Part shown: positions 26,601 through 36,500 of the stretch, piece by piece
Layout of the letters: the number at the start of each line of letters is the position of its first letter
Numbering within the stretch: position 1 is the stretch's first letter
Assembly: GCF_030936135.1 (NCBI RefSeq)
Contig: NC_082595.1
Span: forward strand, 77,782,135-77,846,134
Origin: Gavia stellata
Taxonomy: Eukaryota > Chordata > Aves > Gaviiformes > Gaviidae
Length of the DNA: 64,000 bases
Direction of reading: 5' to 3'
Notes under the pieces: model-generated
What the model was told of the DNA's origin: nothing
Database searches by the model: none
What the model saw: the letters and a program-made list of their open reading frames with translations, nothing else
Made by a program: the position numbers and the translations under genes

Positions 26601-29600
26601 TAAACACAGAGTTTAAGAGGTTAAAATTTAAGTTTTATGATAATTAGCGTGTTCATATGTTTTACTGAGCTGTTCTTTGTGTGAATGAAAACCCCTCTTG
26701 CCCCATCTTGCTTCTTGTAGAGCAATGTATTCATGTATTATGGACTTTCCAACTTCTATCAAAACCATCGTCGTTACGTGAAATCTCGAGATGACAGCCA
26801 GCTAAATGGAGATAACAGTTCACTACTTGTAGGTATTCATGCTTCGATATTAATAAGCAACTAACTTCTGACTTGCGTGAATTGCCACATAGCAGAGTAT
26901 TTAGTTTAATAATGAGGTACTAGAATTTTGTGTAACAGAAGACAACCATACAGAATTCATATTTTGTTTACAGAAAGTAACGGTGTAAAATACTGTAAAA
27001 TTTCATGTCAGTCATTTCATTAAGTGGACAGCAATGCAGTACTTTGATCACTTCTCAAATCTGAATAGTTTTAAACTGTCCTGTTATCTTCAGTCACGAG
27101 TATCTATCTTATCCATTCTGTCTGAAGTTTCTGTTTTCAGTATAAAATAATATTTGGTTACCTAGCACTTGGTTTGAATATTGCAGCTAAATGAATCCAT
27201 TTTTTTGTAGACTCTGGTTCAATATTGAACATCAGCAATACTGGAAAATACCAGTACTGTGTGTTCTCTTCCAGGCACTGTGTAATGTTCAGGGCCAGAC
27301 CTCTCCTTTTCCTAATTTTTATGAGGAGTAGAAATACAGTTGGGTTCTTGCTCCAGCAAGAATGTGTCTCCCTTTTTACCTGTAAACTTTAAAAAAAGGG
27401 GAGAGTTTCAGGAGACTACATCTGATGACTAACACAGGGTTTTGGGCGGGCTTTTTCTGCTTGCATTTTTGGCATGCTGTTGGAGTCCTTGCAACCTTTT
27501 GCGTTTTATGTTATGCTTGGTTTCTTATTACAGTCTTATTTTCTGTAACACTGATGCATACTTCAAAAAAGAAAAAAACCTTTAATAAAAGAATACTTCA
27601 GTATTTCTCGTTGGAAAACTGTTTCTATTAAAAGATAAAAGAAAAGTTCTATCACCTTCCGAGAAAAGCCTTATTTTTAGTAAGACCATGATGGCATTCT
27701 GACTTTATTCATGTTTTATTTAGATTTTATTCCTGCTTGTAAAAGAAAAATCAATCGTGCTAACGAGCATTGAATGCTGAAGTATTTGTAAATAACCTGA
27801 TTTGCGAAAAGATTATTTTGTCGTACGTTTAAGATGTGCACAGGTACCGTAGTAAACAACAGGTTAGTTGGATAAACTAGCACAGGCTCATCTGTCTTTT
27901 CTTTCTAACTCTCAGAATCCAAGTAAGGAATGTGAGCCTTACCGCACAAATGAGGACAAACCCATTGCTCCTTGTGGAGCTATTGCCAACAGTATGTTTA
28001 ATGGTATGGTAACGCTTTTAAGTTATCACTTAGATGTTTTTGTGATCTAGTGTGTGTTTTGTGTTGAGTTGCAAATTATTCTGAGTAAAGACATCATGGG
28101 ATTTTTTGTTTTGAATTAACACATTTTCATTGTTCAGAATAAAATAAATGTCTTGTGTTGTACTGCTGTTGCTTTTTTTCAAAATTGCTATGAGAATTAA
28201 TTTAATCTCATAGCGTATAAGTACCTGTTGTGAGAAGCTGTTACTTCTGTGGAGTAGAAATATAGATACCATATATGGATAATATGCTGCTATCTAATAT
28301 ACATCGTTTCTTACAGAACAGCTTGTGATTGTGGCAGGCAGGTAATAAATGCCTTGTCCAGTGTTTTTGTTTTGTTTCTCCTGGAGGTAATTGTTTCACT
28401 GCCTATCAGGTTCATCTGTCTAATGAAAGTTTCTTCAGCTGGTTTTCTAATTTGATTTTCTCTTTAGATACATTGGAATTATACCGCATTGATAATGACA
28501 CAAGGATTCCTATTACTTTGATTAAAAAAGGCATTGCATGGTGGACGGATAAAAATGTGAAGTTCAGGAATCCTACAGGAGATGGAAATAACTTAACTGC
28601 GCTTTTCCAAGGTAAAAAAAAGATGTGAGTTTTTAAGAAGAACAAAACACTACAAACACATTTTGATTCCAGTGAGTTTTGCCTCACTGACAACATTTTA
28701 GTGAACATGCTAATTAAAAATATTGTGAAATATTGTGGTTCTCCGAAGAAATCCAAGCTAAGGACTACTTTGCTATGTAGAAAGGTTGCCTTTAAATAAT
28801 GAAAGCTGCAAATTTCACGTGAAAGTGTTTGGGTTTTACCTTTACTGTAATCATTAAATTTTTTTTTTCAAATTTCTGATTTTTTTTTTTTTTTTTCCCC
28901 ACCTTTAATACTGAGAAAAGCCTAATATGTGCACTGCTGTCATGGTTTTACCCCAGCTGGCAACTAAGCACCACATAGCGGCTTACTAACTGTGCCCCCG
29001 CCCAGTGGGATGGCGGGAAGAATCGGCAGCGTAAAAGTGAGAAAACTCGTGGGTTGAGATAAAGGCAGTTTAATAATTAAAAATAAAAAAACATTGTAAG
29101 GAAAAAACCCCCCACAACAGAGAGGAAAATAAAACCCAAGAAAAACAAATGATGCAAAAGAAAACAATTGCTCATCGCCAACCGAGTCCCCAAGCAATGG
29201 CAGCCCCTGCCTACCTTTACCCTCCCAGTTTTATTGCTGAGCATGATGTCATATGGTGTGCAGTATCCCTTTGGTCAGTTGGAGTCAGCTGTCCCAGCTG
29301 ACCTGTTGTGCGTCCCAGCCTACTCACTGGCAAGGCAGTCTGAGGAGCAGAGGCGGCCTTGAGGCTGTGTAAGCACTGCTTAGCAATAAAATATCAGTGT
29401 GTTATCAACACTGTTCTCATCACAAATCTAAAACATAGCAGGATACAAGCTGCTATGAAGAAATTTAATTCTTTGCTGGCCAAAACCAGTACAACTGCTC
29501 TAATGCTTGGATTTAACTTAAAAAGAAATCCTCCACTTGTTTAATCAAACTCTTCATGTGGAGTTTTCATTTAAATGTTTCTACTGCTAGATTGTGCAAA

Positions 29601-32246
29601 GTTTTCTAAAAACCCAATTCCTTTTTGTGATTAGAAGTCACTGATTTCTCTCATTTGTTAGGTTAAATATAGTTTGGTAAATCAAAGTGTGTTTATGCAA
29701 GGTATATAATAATTTCAGTTTTAACCTGATGGGGGTTTCTTGCTTAGTCACAGCCAAATTGCATGTTACCAATGTGATGCTACCCTTGGAAAAGCAGATA
29801 CCTTAACTCTAATACAGTATAGAAGTGTTCTTCCGATAAAGTTAGCAAAAGCATTAGCATGGCATCGTCTAAAATATTGTACATAATTTTATTTCTTAGT
29901 CTTGTATTTGAAATACTTAATTGTTGTCATTTTTATTTAATCCTAGGCACAACAAAACCTGTAAACTGGCCCAAGCCAGTGTATATGCTGGACTCAGAGC
30001 CTGACAATAATGGCTTTATCAATGAAGACTTCATTGTGTGGATGCGTACTGCTGCTCTGCCAACATTTCGCAAGCTGTATCGTCTCATTGAAAGGAAGAA
30101 TAATTTACAGCCTACCTTGCAAGCTGGAAAATATTCTTTGGATATTGCATACAGTATCCTTTGAAAAACCTTTGAAAGCAGCTGAGGACCTTACCTGGAT
30201 TACATGGGCTTATATTTGTGCAAGTTCAAATTGAACTAGCCTTTTTTTCTTACCGTCTCTAAAAGAAGACGGTATTGAACTGTGGTTGAAAACTGGTAGT
30301 GAGAACTGGGTAGAATAATTGCCATCTTGTACTGCTGTGCAAGTTTTTATAGAATTAGTGGTGTGTGTAGGTGGCCTGTTAGAATGTGAAATGCAGTCCA
30401 GTTTTTAAGCTTAATAAATGAAATGACTGGGTTAGACTTATGCTCTTTAATGTAAGTGCAGTTTTAATCATAACATTCTTAAGCTATTTTGTAGTTCATA
30501 TAAAACTACGTTTTTTTAACCAGGATGAAAACAGTCAGTTCAGTTTTTAAAAAAAAATAAAAATAAACTCTTTAGAGGAAGCGTTTGTGAGGAGATAACG
30601 GAGATGTTAATCCTAGGGAAAATTTCTGTGTAGACTTTACCCAGTAGGCAAATTTTGGAGGACACTAGTGTGTTCTCTCTATGCTTAACTTGAATTATCA
30701 CAGGTGTATGGTCAGTCTTACTCACTTTTTTCTCACACATCTTGTTCGTGTTTATGGGTAACTGCAGTCCCCAATAGCTGCCTCGTGGGATAGAACCTAA
30801 AGTCTATGGATGGGAGCATTTCTGTCTGATAATTTTTGGGCAGACTGCCTGCATTTTAGCTGACAGGAAGATACTTAAGTGTAGTTCAGGTAATGCTTAG
30901 CCTTCAGGTGAGCTGATAAGCCTTCTTGAAATATGTTAAATGGCCTAAGTAACAGTTAGCCAGGTTCTAGCTTCTGCAAAATACTGTATATGGGCACACT
31001 TTATTTACCCTTAGGTTGATAATGTGGTAAATTTGCAGTGTGCATTTTTACTCATCAGCATATGCACTACTAATTCTTATGCCTTCCTGTGCTTTCCTAT
31101 GGATTCTTAATTACTGCTTTGACACTGAAGGGTATTGAATATCTGGGAGAGACATTTCTCATGGTTGCAGGAATTAATATTTATTCAGGAGTCCAGGGCC
31201 TGCTTTGGATCCTGTGGCTCTATGTATTGTTGTCAGATTACTCTCTACTTGCAGACTTGCTCCAAAGCAGCCTGCTCTGCTGTGCAATTACTCAAACCTG
31301 TGTATAAAATCAAATAAGTAACTTAATAGCGAAAGAAAAATCAGGTTGTTTGGGCGCTGTAAAGGAATTGAGAGAAGCCTAGGCAAAAGGAAAGAACAGA
31401 GGCTGTAGCATAGAAATTTGAGAATTTTTAACTTCAGGGTGTAATGACAATATGTAATCGAGGGCAGACTGACTTTGGAGTTGGACTTTGGAAAAGTGCC
31501 AGAGCTGTGGATCAGGTGGGGAGGTCTGTCATTCCATTTTGGACAAACTGAAGACTAGGTAGAAGTGCAGAAGACTAGAGGAGGAGGGTTGTCATAGTTA
31601 CCAAATTCTTAAAATTCAAAAGCACTTAACGATCATTTAAATAGCTCCTGCAGTAGTTTCCTTTGCTGCAAAACTGTGGGGAGTGCATATAAAACTGAAT
31701 AAACATAAAGTCACTAAGAAAAATTTTGTACTAAAATATATTCAATAATTAAAATTAGATTTCCCTCATTTTATTGAAGCTGCTTTCAAAAGCCCACAAA
31801 ATCATGCATTTACTCTTTCCTTAAAAAGGGGTTAACATCTTCTAACGTGGTAATTTTTCTTGGAGTAGCTAACAGTTCCCAGATTAGTCTTAGTCTAAAA
31901 GAACAGCTAAATTTTTCATATTTGCACTGCCAATATTCAAAGAAGGCAGTTTGTATTTGGAACCTGAGTGAAATGATCCAAAATTTTAATGTACCTGACC
32001 GCATAAAGCTAGGTTTGGAAATGTGTTTCTTGTTTTCCTATATGTTTTTCAGATTATCCTGTACACAGTTTTGATGGACGAAAAAGAATGATCCTAAGCA
32101 CCATCTCGTGGATGGGAGGCAAAAATCCTTTTCTGGGAATTGCTTACATCACTGTTGGGTCCATATGCTTCTTCTTAGGAGTTGTATTGCTGATCATCCA
32201 TCACAAATACGGAAATCGAAACACTAGTGCAGACATTCCCAATTAG
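20050..32246 (+). CDS. TMEM30A: TMEM30A (CDC50A), complete spliced coding region
   Basis: TMEM30A encodes the CDC50-family beta subunit of P4-ATPase phospholipid flippases. It is needed for their exit from the ER and for their activity in moving phosphatidylserine and phosphatidylethanolamine to the cytosolic leaflet. Seven exons (20050-20322, 25946-26062, 26721-26828, 27916-28003, 28468-28611, 29947-30153, 32053-32246) join in frame to 1131 nt, or 376 residues, against 361 in human. The product has a short cytosolic Gly-rich N-terminus and membrane helices at about 55-83 and 340-361. Between them is a large extracellular domain with Cys103, 106, 117, 119, 172 and 186. N-glycosylation sequons lie at N108, N122, N162, N195, N205 and N237. 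Conserved blocks include [55 protein letters not shown] and [13 protein letters not shown]. The start ATG (GCGCCATGG) has a good Kozak context. All junctions are GT-AG. Confidence 0.97.
23560..24010 (+). repeat. Ancient CR1/L3-like LINE fragment
   Basis: The text resembles the 3' coding end and tail of the old amniote CR1-related LINEs that are common in turtles and crocodilians. Matches include the motif around GTGCAGTTCCAGTAGCCCC, then TATGAAATCTACGAAGTCAT, then a GGCCGATCCCTGGGG-like stretch and GCTGGATCAGGTGGA. The order and spacing fit a degraded sense-strand copy with deletions. No intact reading frame survives. Recognition is from memory of the consensus. Confidence 0.5.
25597..25612. 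repeat. (GT)8 microsatellite
   Basis: Eight perfect GT repeats in TMEM30A intron 1, followed by T/G-rich low-complexity sequence to about 25708. Confidence 0.9.
25763..25817 (-). mobile_element. CR1 LINE 3'-end fragment
   Basis: The stretch ACAGAATCACAAAATCGTTC followed by AGGTTGGAGGGGACTTCTTG and AGATCATC is the reverse complement of the typical CR1 3' end. CR1 is the dominant avian LINE. Only about 55 bp remains, 128 bp upstream of TMEM30A exon 2. Confidence 0.75.
25946..26062 (+). CDS. TMEM30A: TMEM30A exon 2
   Basis: Residues 92-130, phase 0 at both ends. It begins the extracellular domain with [12 protein letters not shown] and holds four cysteines (103, 106, 117, 119) that form the conserved disulfide-bonded cluster of CDC50 proteins. 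It also carries sequons N108-V-S and N122-F-T. The donor is GAG|GTATGC. Confidence 0.96.
26063..26720 (+). other. TMEM30A: TMEM30A intron 2
   Basis: A 658-bp AT-rich intron with acceptor TTCTTGTAG. I see no further element in it. Confidence 0.9.
26721..26828 (+). CDS. TMEM30A: TMEM30A exon 3
   Basis: Residues 131-166, phase 0, containing the signature [20 protein letters not shown] and ending [10 protein letters not shown]162 is in an N-S-S sequon. Two GT donors lie four bases apart, at 26829 and 26833. Only the first keeps the frame into exon 4 (NPSKECE). Confidence 0.96.
26829..27915 (+). other. TMEM30A: TMEM30A intron 3
   Basis: A 1.1 kb AT-rich intron with acceptor TAACTCTCAG. No repeat or RNA recognised. 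Confidence 0.9.
27916..28003 (+). CDS. TMEM30A: TMEM30A exon 4
   Basis: Residues 167-195 plus one base of codon 196. It contains [20 protein letters not shown] and GAIANSMFN. Cys172 and Cys186 are the second conserved disulfide pair. The split codon is Asp196, completing sequon N195-D-T with exon 5. Confidence 0.96.
28004..28467 (+). other. TMEM30A: TMEM30A intron 4
   Basis: A 464-bp AT-rich intron, donor ATG|GTATGG and acceptor TTCTCTTTAG. Nothing further is recognised. Confidence 0.9.
28468..28611 (+). CDS. TMEM30A: TMEM30A exon 5
   Basis: Residues 196-244 (both end codons split, phase 1). It contains the conserved [15 protein letters not shown] core, sequon N205-D-T and an additional N237-L-T sequon in the variable PTGDGNN loop. 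The donor is AAG|GTAAAA. Confidence 0.96.
28933..28937. repeat. Target-site duplication, left copy
   Basis: ACTGC directly precedes the LTR and is repeated exactly at 29494-29498 directly after it. A five-base duplication fits ERVL-type or gammaretrovirus-like integration rather than the six bases typical of ERVK. Confidence 0.75.
28938..29493 (-). mobile_element. Solo LTR of an avian endogenous retrovirus
   Basis: A 556-bp element begins TGTCATGGTTTTACCCCAGC and ends CCAAAACCAGTACA on the + strand, so it has TGT...ACA ends. It is flanked by the perfect direct repeat ACTGC. It matches my memory of a widespread LTR family in non-galliform birds (TguLTR5/ERVL-like), including CTCGTGGGTTGAGATAAAGG and TGTGTTATCAACACTG. 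The sense direction is the minus strand: AATAAA-type signals read right-to-left at 29230-29235 and ATTAAA at 29069-29074. No internal retroviral genes are present, so this is a recombination remnant lying antisense inside TMEM30A intron 5. Confidence 0.85.
29494..29498. repeat. Target-site duplication, right copy
   Basis: ACTGC, identical to 28933-28937. Together they fix the LTR borders. Confidence 0.75.
29947..30153 (+). CDS. TMEM30A: TMEM30A exon 6
   Basis: It completes Gly244 and encodes residues 245-312 plus one base of codon 313. It holds [20 protein letters not shown], then [20 protein letters not shown] and [10 protein letters not shown], all strongly conserved in the CDC50 ectodomain. 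The tail reads YSLDIAY. In human the matching site is NVT, a glycosylation sequon, which is absent here. The donor is TACA|GTATCC. Confidence 0.96.
30154..32052 (+). other. TMEM30A: TMEM30A intron 6
   Basis: A 1.9 kb AT-rich intron with acceptor TATGTTTTTCAG. A perfect 8-bp stem (TACCGTCT / AGACGGTA) with an 8-base loop lies at 30251-30274. No repeat or gene recognised. Confidence 0.9.
32053..32246 (+). CDS. TMEM30A: TMEM30A exon 7, C-terminus
   Basis: It completes Asn313 and encodes residues 314-376 and TAG at 32244-32246. It contains [31 protein letters not shown], the second membrane helix (about 340-361) and a short cytosolic tail [15 protein letters not shown]. Confidence 0.96.
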
Positions 32247-33568
32247 TCTTGCATTCTGAAAACAAATGTACTGCATGTGCATCAAGGCCAGTCCGGAACG
32301 GACCCAGTTTTTGAAAGATAAATCTCTGCTTCTGTCACTTCTGAGACTGGGTACATAATTTTTATCTAATGCTCCCCTTTCCCATACTGTGGATTAACTC
32401 TTGGAAATGACGGGTATACAATTAGCTATATTGATTGTATCTCTGCCTAATACAGACACAATTTTTCTGGTATTTGCCTCTAACTGGGCAGGCCACACGA
32501 TGCATATAGCTCCTGTTCCCTTGATGCATCTGCTGCTTGTTCATGTGCTGTGTAATGTTGGTATGATTCAGTACATATAGATTGTGTGGAGAAAGACTGT
32601 TATACTGTAAATTGTTAACTTTCTGGAATTCAGGTGTCAGTGCTGTTAGGAAAAGTCAAGTCTTAAATGTTTTTCCAGTTTACTGTCTTGTGTGCATGGG
32701 CTCTTACATTTCTTGCTGAGATTTTAATATATTTATATAAGTTGTTAAATATTTTCCTTGTGTCCTACCCACCTCTGTTATGTAAAATCCTTTAAGTGCT
32801 ATGTAAATTTCAGCACTCTGGATTCTTTGTATATTTACAATATATGTGCCTGGCCAGTAAACTAGCATCCCACGGAGATATCAGAAAACCTATTTGTTAA
32901 TTATCTGTGAGAGTCCCTTTTAAAGTTTCTTCTAGATTGGGAAATGTTTGTTGCAGGTAGAATCTACTTTTTTTTCTAATTTTCTTTGCTTTAAGTTATA
33001 TCCAATATTAGTTTACCTATTGTGCTTGCTGGTTTTGCTTTTTATAAGCAGCTCCAAGCGTTAATCAAGAAGAACCTAAAATGTTTTTTCCGTTCACAAA
33101 TTTGGGTGAATTCCTTTTACTGTAATTACTTTCTAAATTTCTTGAGGCATATGTATCCTGAGCAAGCTTTGTTGTAAAGGAATTGTCATATACTTTTTCC
33201 TTATTTGGAGTAACCACCACATTACATGTTTGCAGTGTTAAGATTAGTAAACTATAGAAATTCAAAAGTTGAGATGGCAATAACCTCTTTTCATTGAAAT
33301 GCAGGTTGAGCTTGCTGTGAAACCTAATTTAAATATTGCAGTTAGAAGCAATGTGCAGGTTAGTGTCTTAAATCAAATTACAGAAGGGTTCACTTTTAGG
33401 TTAGTTAAAAGTTAACTGTAACCTGTAAAATACTACTTTTTGGTGACTTTTTTTAGATGATGCACAGAAATTGTAATGTATGTGGTGGAGATCACTTTAT
33501 ATGCAACTAGCTTGATAAAGTATTGAGTATATTAAAAAAGACCTAATAAATTCTGCAAACCATTTAAT
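32247..33568 (+). other. TMEM30A: TMEM30A 3'UTR
   Basis: About 1.3 kb of AU-rich sequence follows the stop and ends about 18 nt after AATAAA at 33545-33550. A U-rich tract follows the presumed cleavage site. Longer or shorter forms cannot be excluded. Confidence 0.65.
33545..33550 (+). terminator. TMEM30A: TMEM30A poly(A) signal
   Basis: This AATAAA is the best candidate 3'-end signal for TMEM30A, followed by a TTTTATTTTGTTC-type U/GU-rich element. Confidence 0.6.
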
Positions 33569-36500
33569 AAGAGATTTTATTTTGTTCTTGAACATATATT
33601 TATTTTCATCTGGATGAAAAGATGTATTCTCATTAAGTATGAATGCAGTTTAAGTGAGTTGTATTTCTGGGATTGCATATTTGTCACAAGAAGTTGTTTA
33701 TTCATGGTCCAAAAGCTTAATCTATAGCCAGCTTTAAACAGCATTATTAATTTATCACATAAACATAGGACCACTTTTACTGAATTACTTGTGTAATCTT
33801 TTTAAGCTAGCAGTTTAAGTGTGTAAGTCTATAAACTGTGGAATGAGGCAACGTTTCCAGTGTGCTAGCTTTCTGTAACTCCATATACTAATTTGTTTGC
33901 ATAGTACAGTGTGGCAGCACAGGACTTTAAAATAGTCAAAAGATGTTAAGATTTTATTTACAGTGTTGTATCTGTATTGCTGGAATTACAGAATAAGGGT
34001 ATGTACCTTTGTATATTGCAAGGCAGAAAACTCACACAAACTGTTAAACTGGCTTTCATCTGTAGAGTAGTTGCTAGTCCAAAATGTAGTAAGCGAGTAA
34101 GGGGACGTCTCCCAATTACTGGTTATTAAAATACTTTGATTTTTAAACTTTGTGTTTGTCACTTGAAATGCAAATATATTCTGCTTCATTCATAATCCCT
34201 ATCTTTTTCCAAGTAGGAAATGTTGCTTTTTGGGCTGTGTTCAAAATTAAAAACAAAGTATTTTTCTGTCTTTAACTTAAAATATTTTTCAGTGCCTTTT
34301 TTTCTTTCTACTGACTATAGCTGTCAGTGCTTCTTTGATCTTCTCAATGAAGTGCACCAGGATAAGAATCGCTGTCTGTTTGGTTTCTGTGACAATTACG
34401 CTTTTTCTCTTGAAAGCCTGCAGCAGTAAATACTTGTCAGGCAGTATGCCTGACAGACAGTGTGCCTGAGGAGCTTAAAATGCTTATAAGAGCTTAAAAT
34501 ATTAGGTCAAATTTGTAAACTCTTCCTTCATTCATGCTCATTTGTCTTGATGCCATGTTGATAACTATGGAGATTACTTGGATTTTGTATTCATTACAGG
34601 TTGCCCATATGTCACGTGTTCAAAGATGAAACTCCGGTGTCCCTGTCTGACGCTTTGCAGGGCGGTGCCACTGTCCTGGTGTTCAGTGTCATGTGTTGAA
34701 TTTGGATTTGACCACCTGTGACCTGGTTCTTCAGTAGCATCCTTCAGAGGTACTCGCTACCAGGGTTCAGAAATATGAAGGGCAATGCCTTTGCTTTCTG
34801 AGTGCCAGTTTGGTGCTTTCCAGGTCTTGTCCAATTGAGGCAGTGCCTGAAGTGTGAGAGATTATAAGCTTTCTGGAGGCTGCTGCTGTTACGAGGGTCT
34901 GCTTATGAACAAATCTTTCCTGAAGAGAGTAATTTGGGAAGCTAGGATATGTCCCTGTCTTACGCAAGAGCTCTCCAAATTCTCTTGTGTGAGACCAACT
35001 TCTTTCTGGTTTCTTGTAAAAAATCTACATCCCTGTAACAAAGCAGATTGTCACCTCAGATATTTTTTAACTGCATCAGGCTACTTGGGGAGCTGTCGAT
35101 TGTGCTTTGCTGAGTCACAGGGAAGAGTTTCCAGCTTATAACTGGAATGTGAAGGATCGTTCACAGCCTGCCAGGGTCACACTGGTACCGAAATGAGGTT
35201 CTCAGCAGCATGGTTTTGCTTTAATTATGAATGTTAAACCTTGAAGAGTGCAAGCCTTCTCCTTTGTTATAGGCACCTCTGTGGGAGAAAAGGCCATGAC
35301 AATCTAGGGTCAAGTAACGTCTGCAAGCATATATTATCTCCTTTAATGCATCAAATAGAGCAATGAATGTGGCTGGCGTTTGGGTTGGATTCACAGGAGG
35401 CATTATTGACTGCACTTCTCTCTCAGATATCCTATTTGCAGTGGGAAAATAAGGGTTACAATGTCTATAGACAGATGTCCAAGACTGAGTTGAAGTGCGT
35501 GCCTGGGGGAGAAATGTGCCTAAGTCTAAAGCAGAATGTACCTACAGTTACTTTAAAAAAAAAAGTTACTGATGGGAATGCAACCGCTGAAGACAAAGAA
35601 CAAGGCGTAACCATAGAGTAATCTGGACACATTGCAAATGATTTTGATCTTCAAAGTTCCTGTGAATAGAATATGGTTTCTGGTCTTGCCTGAAAACTTG
35701 TGATCTACCCTTGGTACTACATAAGTCTGCTTTTTATAGAAGTTTGATATTTGTGTTACCTGGGGTCATTCCCTGTAACTGAACTAACTAGCTATGGTGA
35801 ATTAGAAATGAAGAGGGCAACAACACAGGAAGGTCTGCGCTATCAATCTTAAAATCAAGCCAGTCCCCTGAGGGTTTTGTATTGACCTAGTCAGTGAGTT
35901 TAAAAACCAAAAAAACCAACCAAACAAAAAACCCCAAACAAACCCCAACCTAAACACGAAAGAAAAACCCAACACCCCAAAATGTTCCACGTATCAAATA
36001 CTTGTCTATATTGAACAGCCTGCCAAAGATTCTCACTTTGAAAGTAGGAGAAAAAATGTGAAAATCTAAGCCAATTTTATTCCTGCTCTCTTCTTAGGAA
36101 TGTGGCCAGTTCATGGAAGAGGCTGCTTCTAGCAGTGTGAAAATGGACTCTGAGGTAGAAAGCCCAGTTGCAAAAAGTTCTTTTTTTTTTGTAGCAGTAG
36201 TAGTAAATTTCCCTCAGATCACCAGAAGTATTTTCATGTAAAAATATCCTACGTTCTAGCTCACAGAATCTGTTCTGATGACTGTATTGGCTTCTATGCC
36301 TAAATGTGAAGTCTAATCTTCCTTTATAGTTTCAATTAAGACTAAAGTCTGTTACGAAATGGCCTGATAAGAATTAGCAGGTCCTTATATGACCCGAATC
36401 TCAAATAAGAAACTACCTTCCTGTAAGCCTGCCATTCCAAATGTGCTTAACCTGTGTTTGAAAATAAAGTAATACTGCCCATCATTTGAATTATACCAAC

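Larger units (their letters stand above)
28612..29946 (+). other. TMEM30A: TMEM30A intron 5
   Basis: A 1335-bp intron, of which 556 bp is an antisense solo LTR (28938-29493). The rest is AT-rich, including a T-run near 28860-28898. The acceptor is TTTAATCCTAG. Confidence 0.9.

Noticed and set aside
28938-29493. Possible complete endogenous retrovirus
   Set aside because: Only one LTR length is present, directly flanked by the target-site duplication, so it is a solo LTR with no internal genes.
14629-32882. 16-base word AGCATCCCACGGAGAT shared by 14629-14644 and 32867-32882
   Set aside because: About one such match is expected by chance in 64 kb when all pairs are considered. The flanks do not align.
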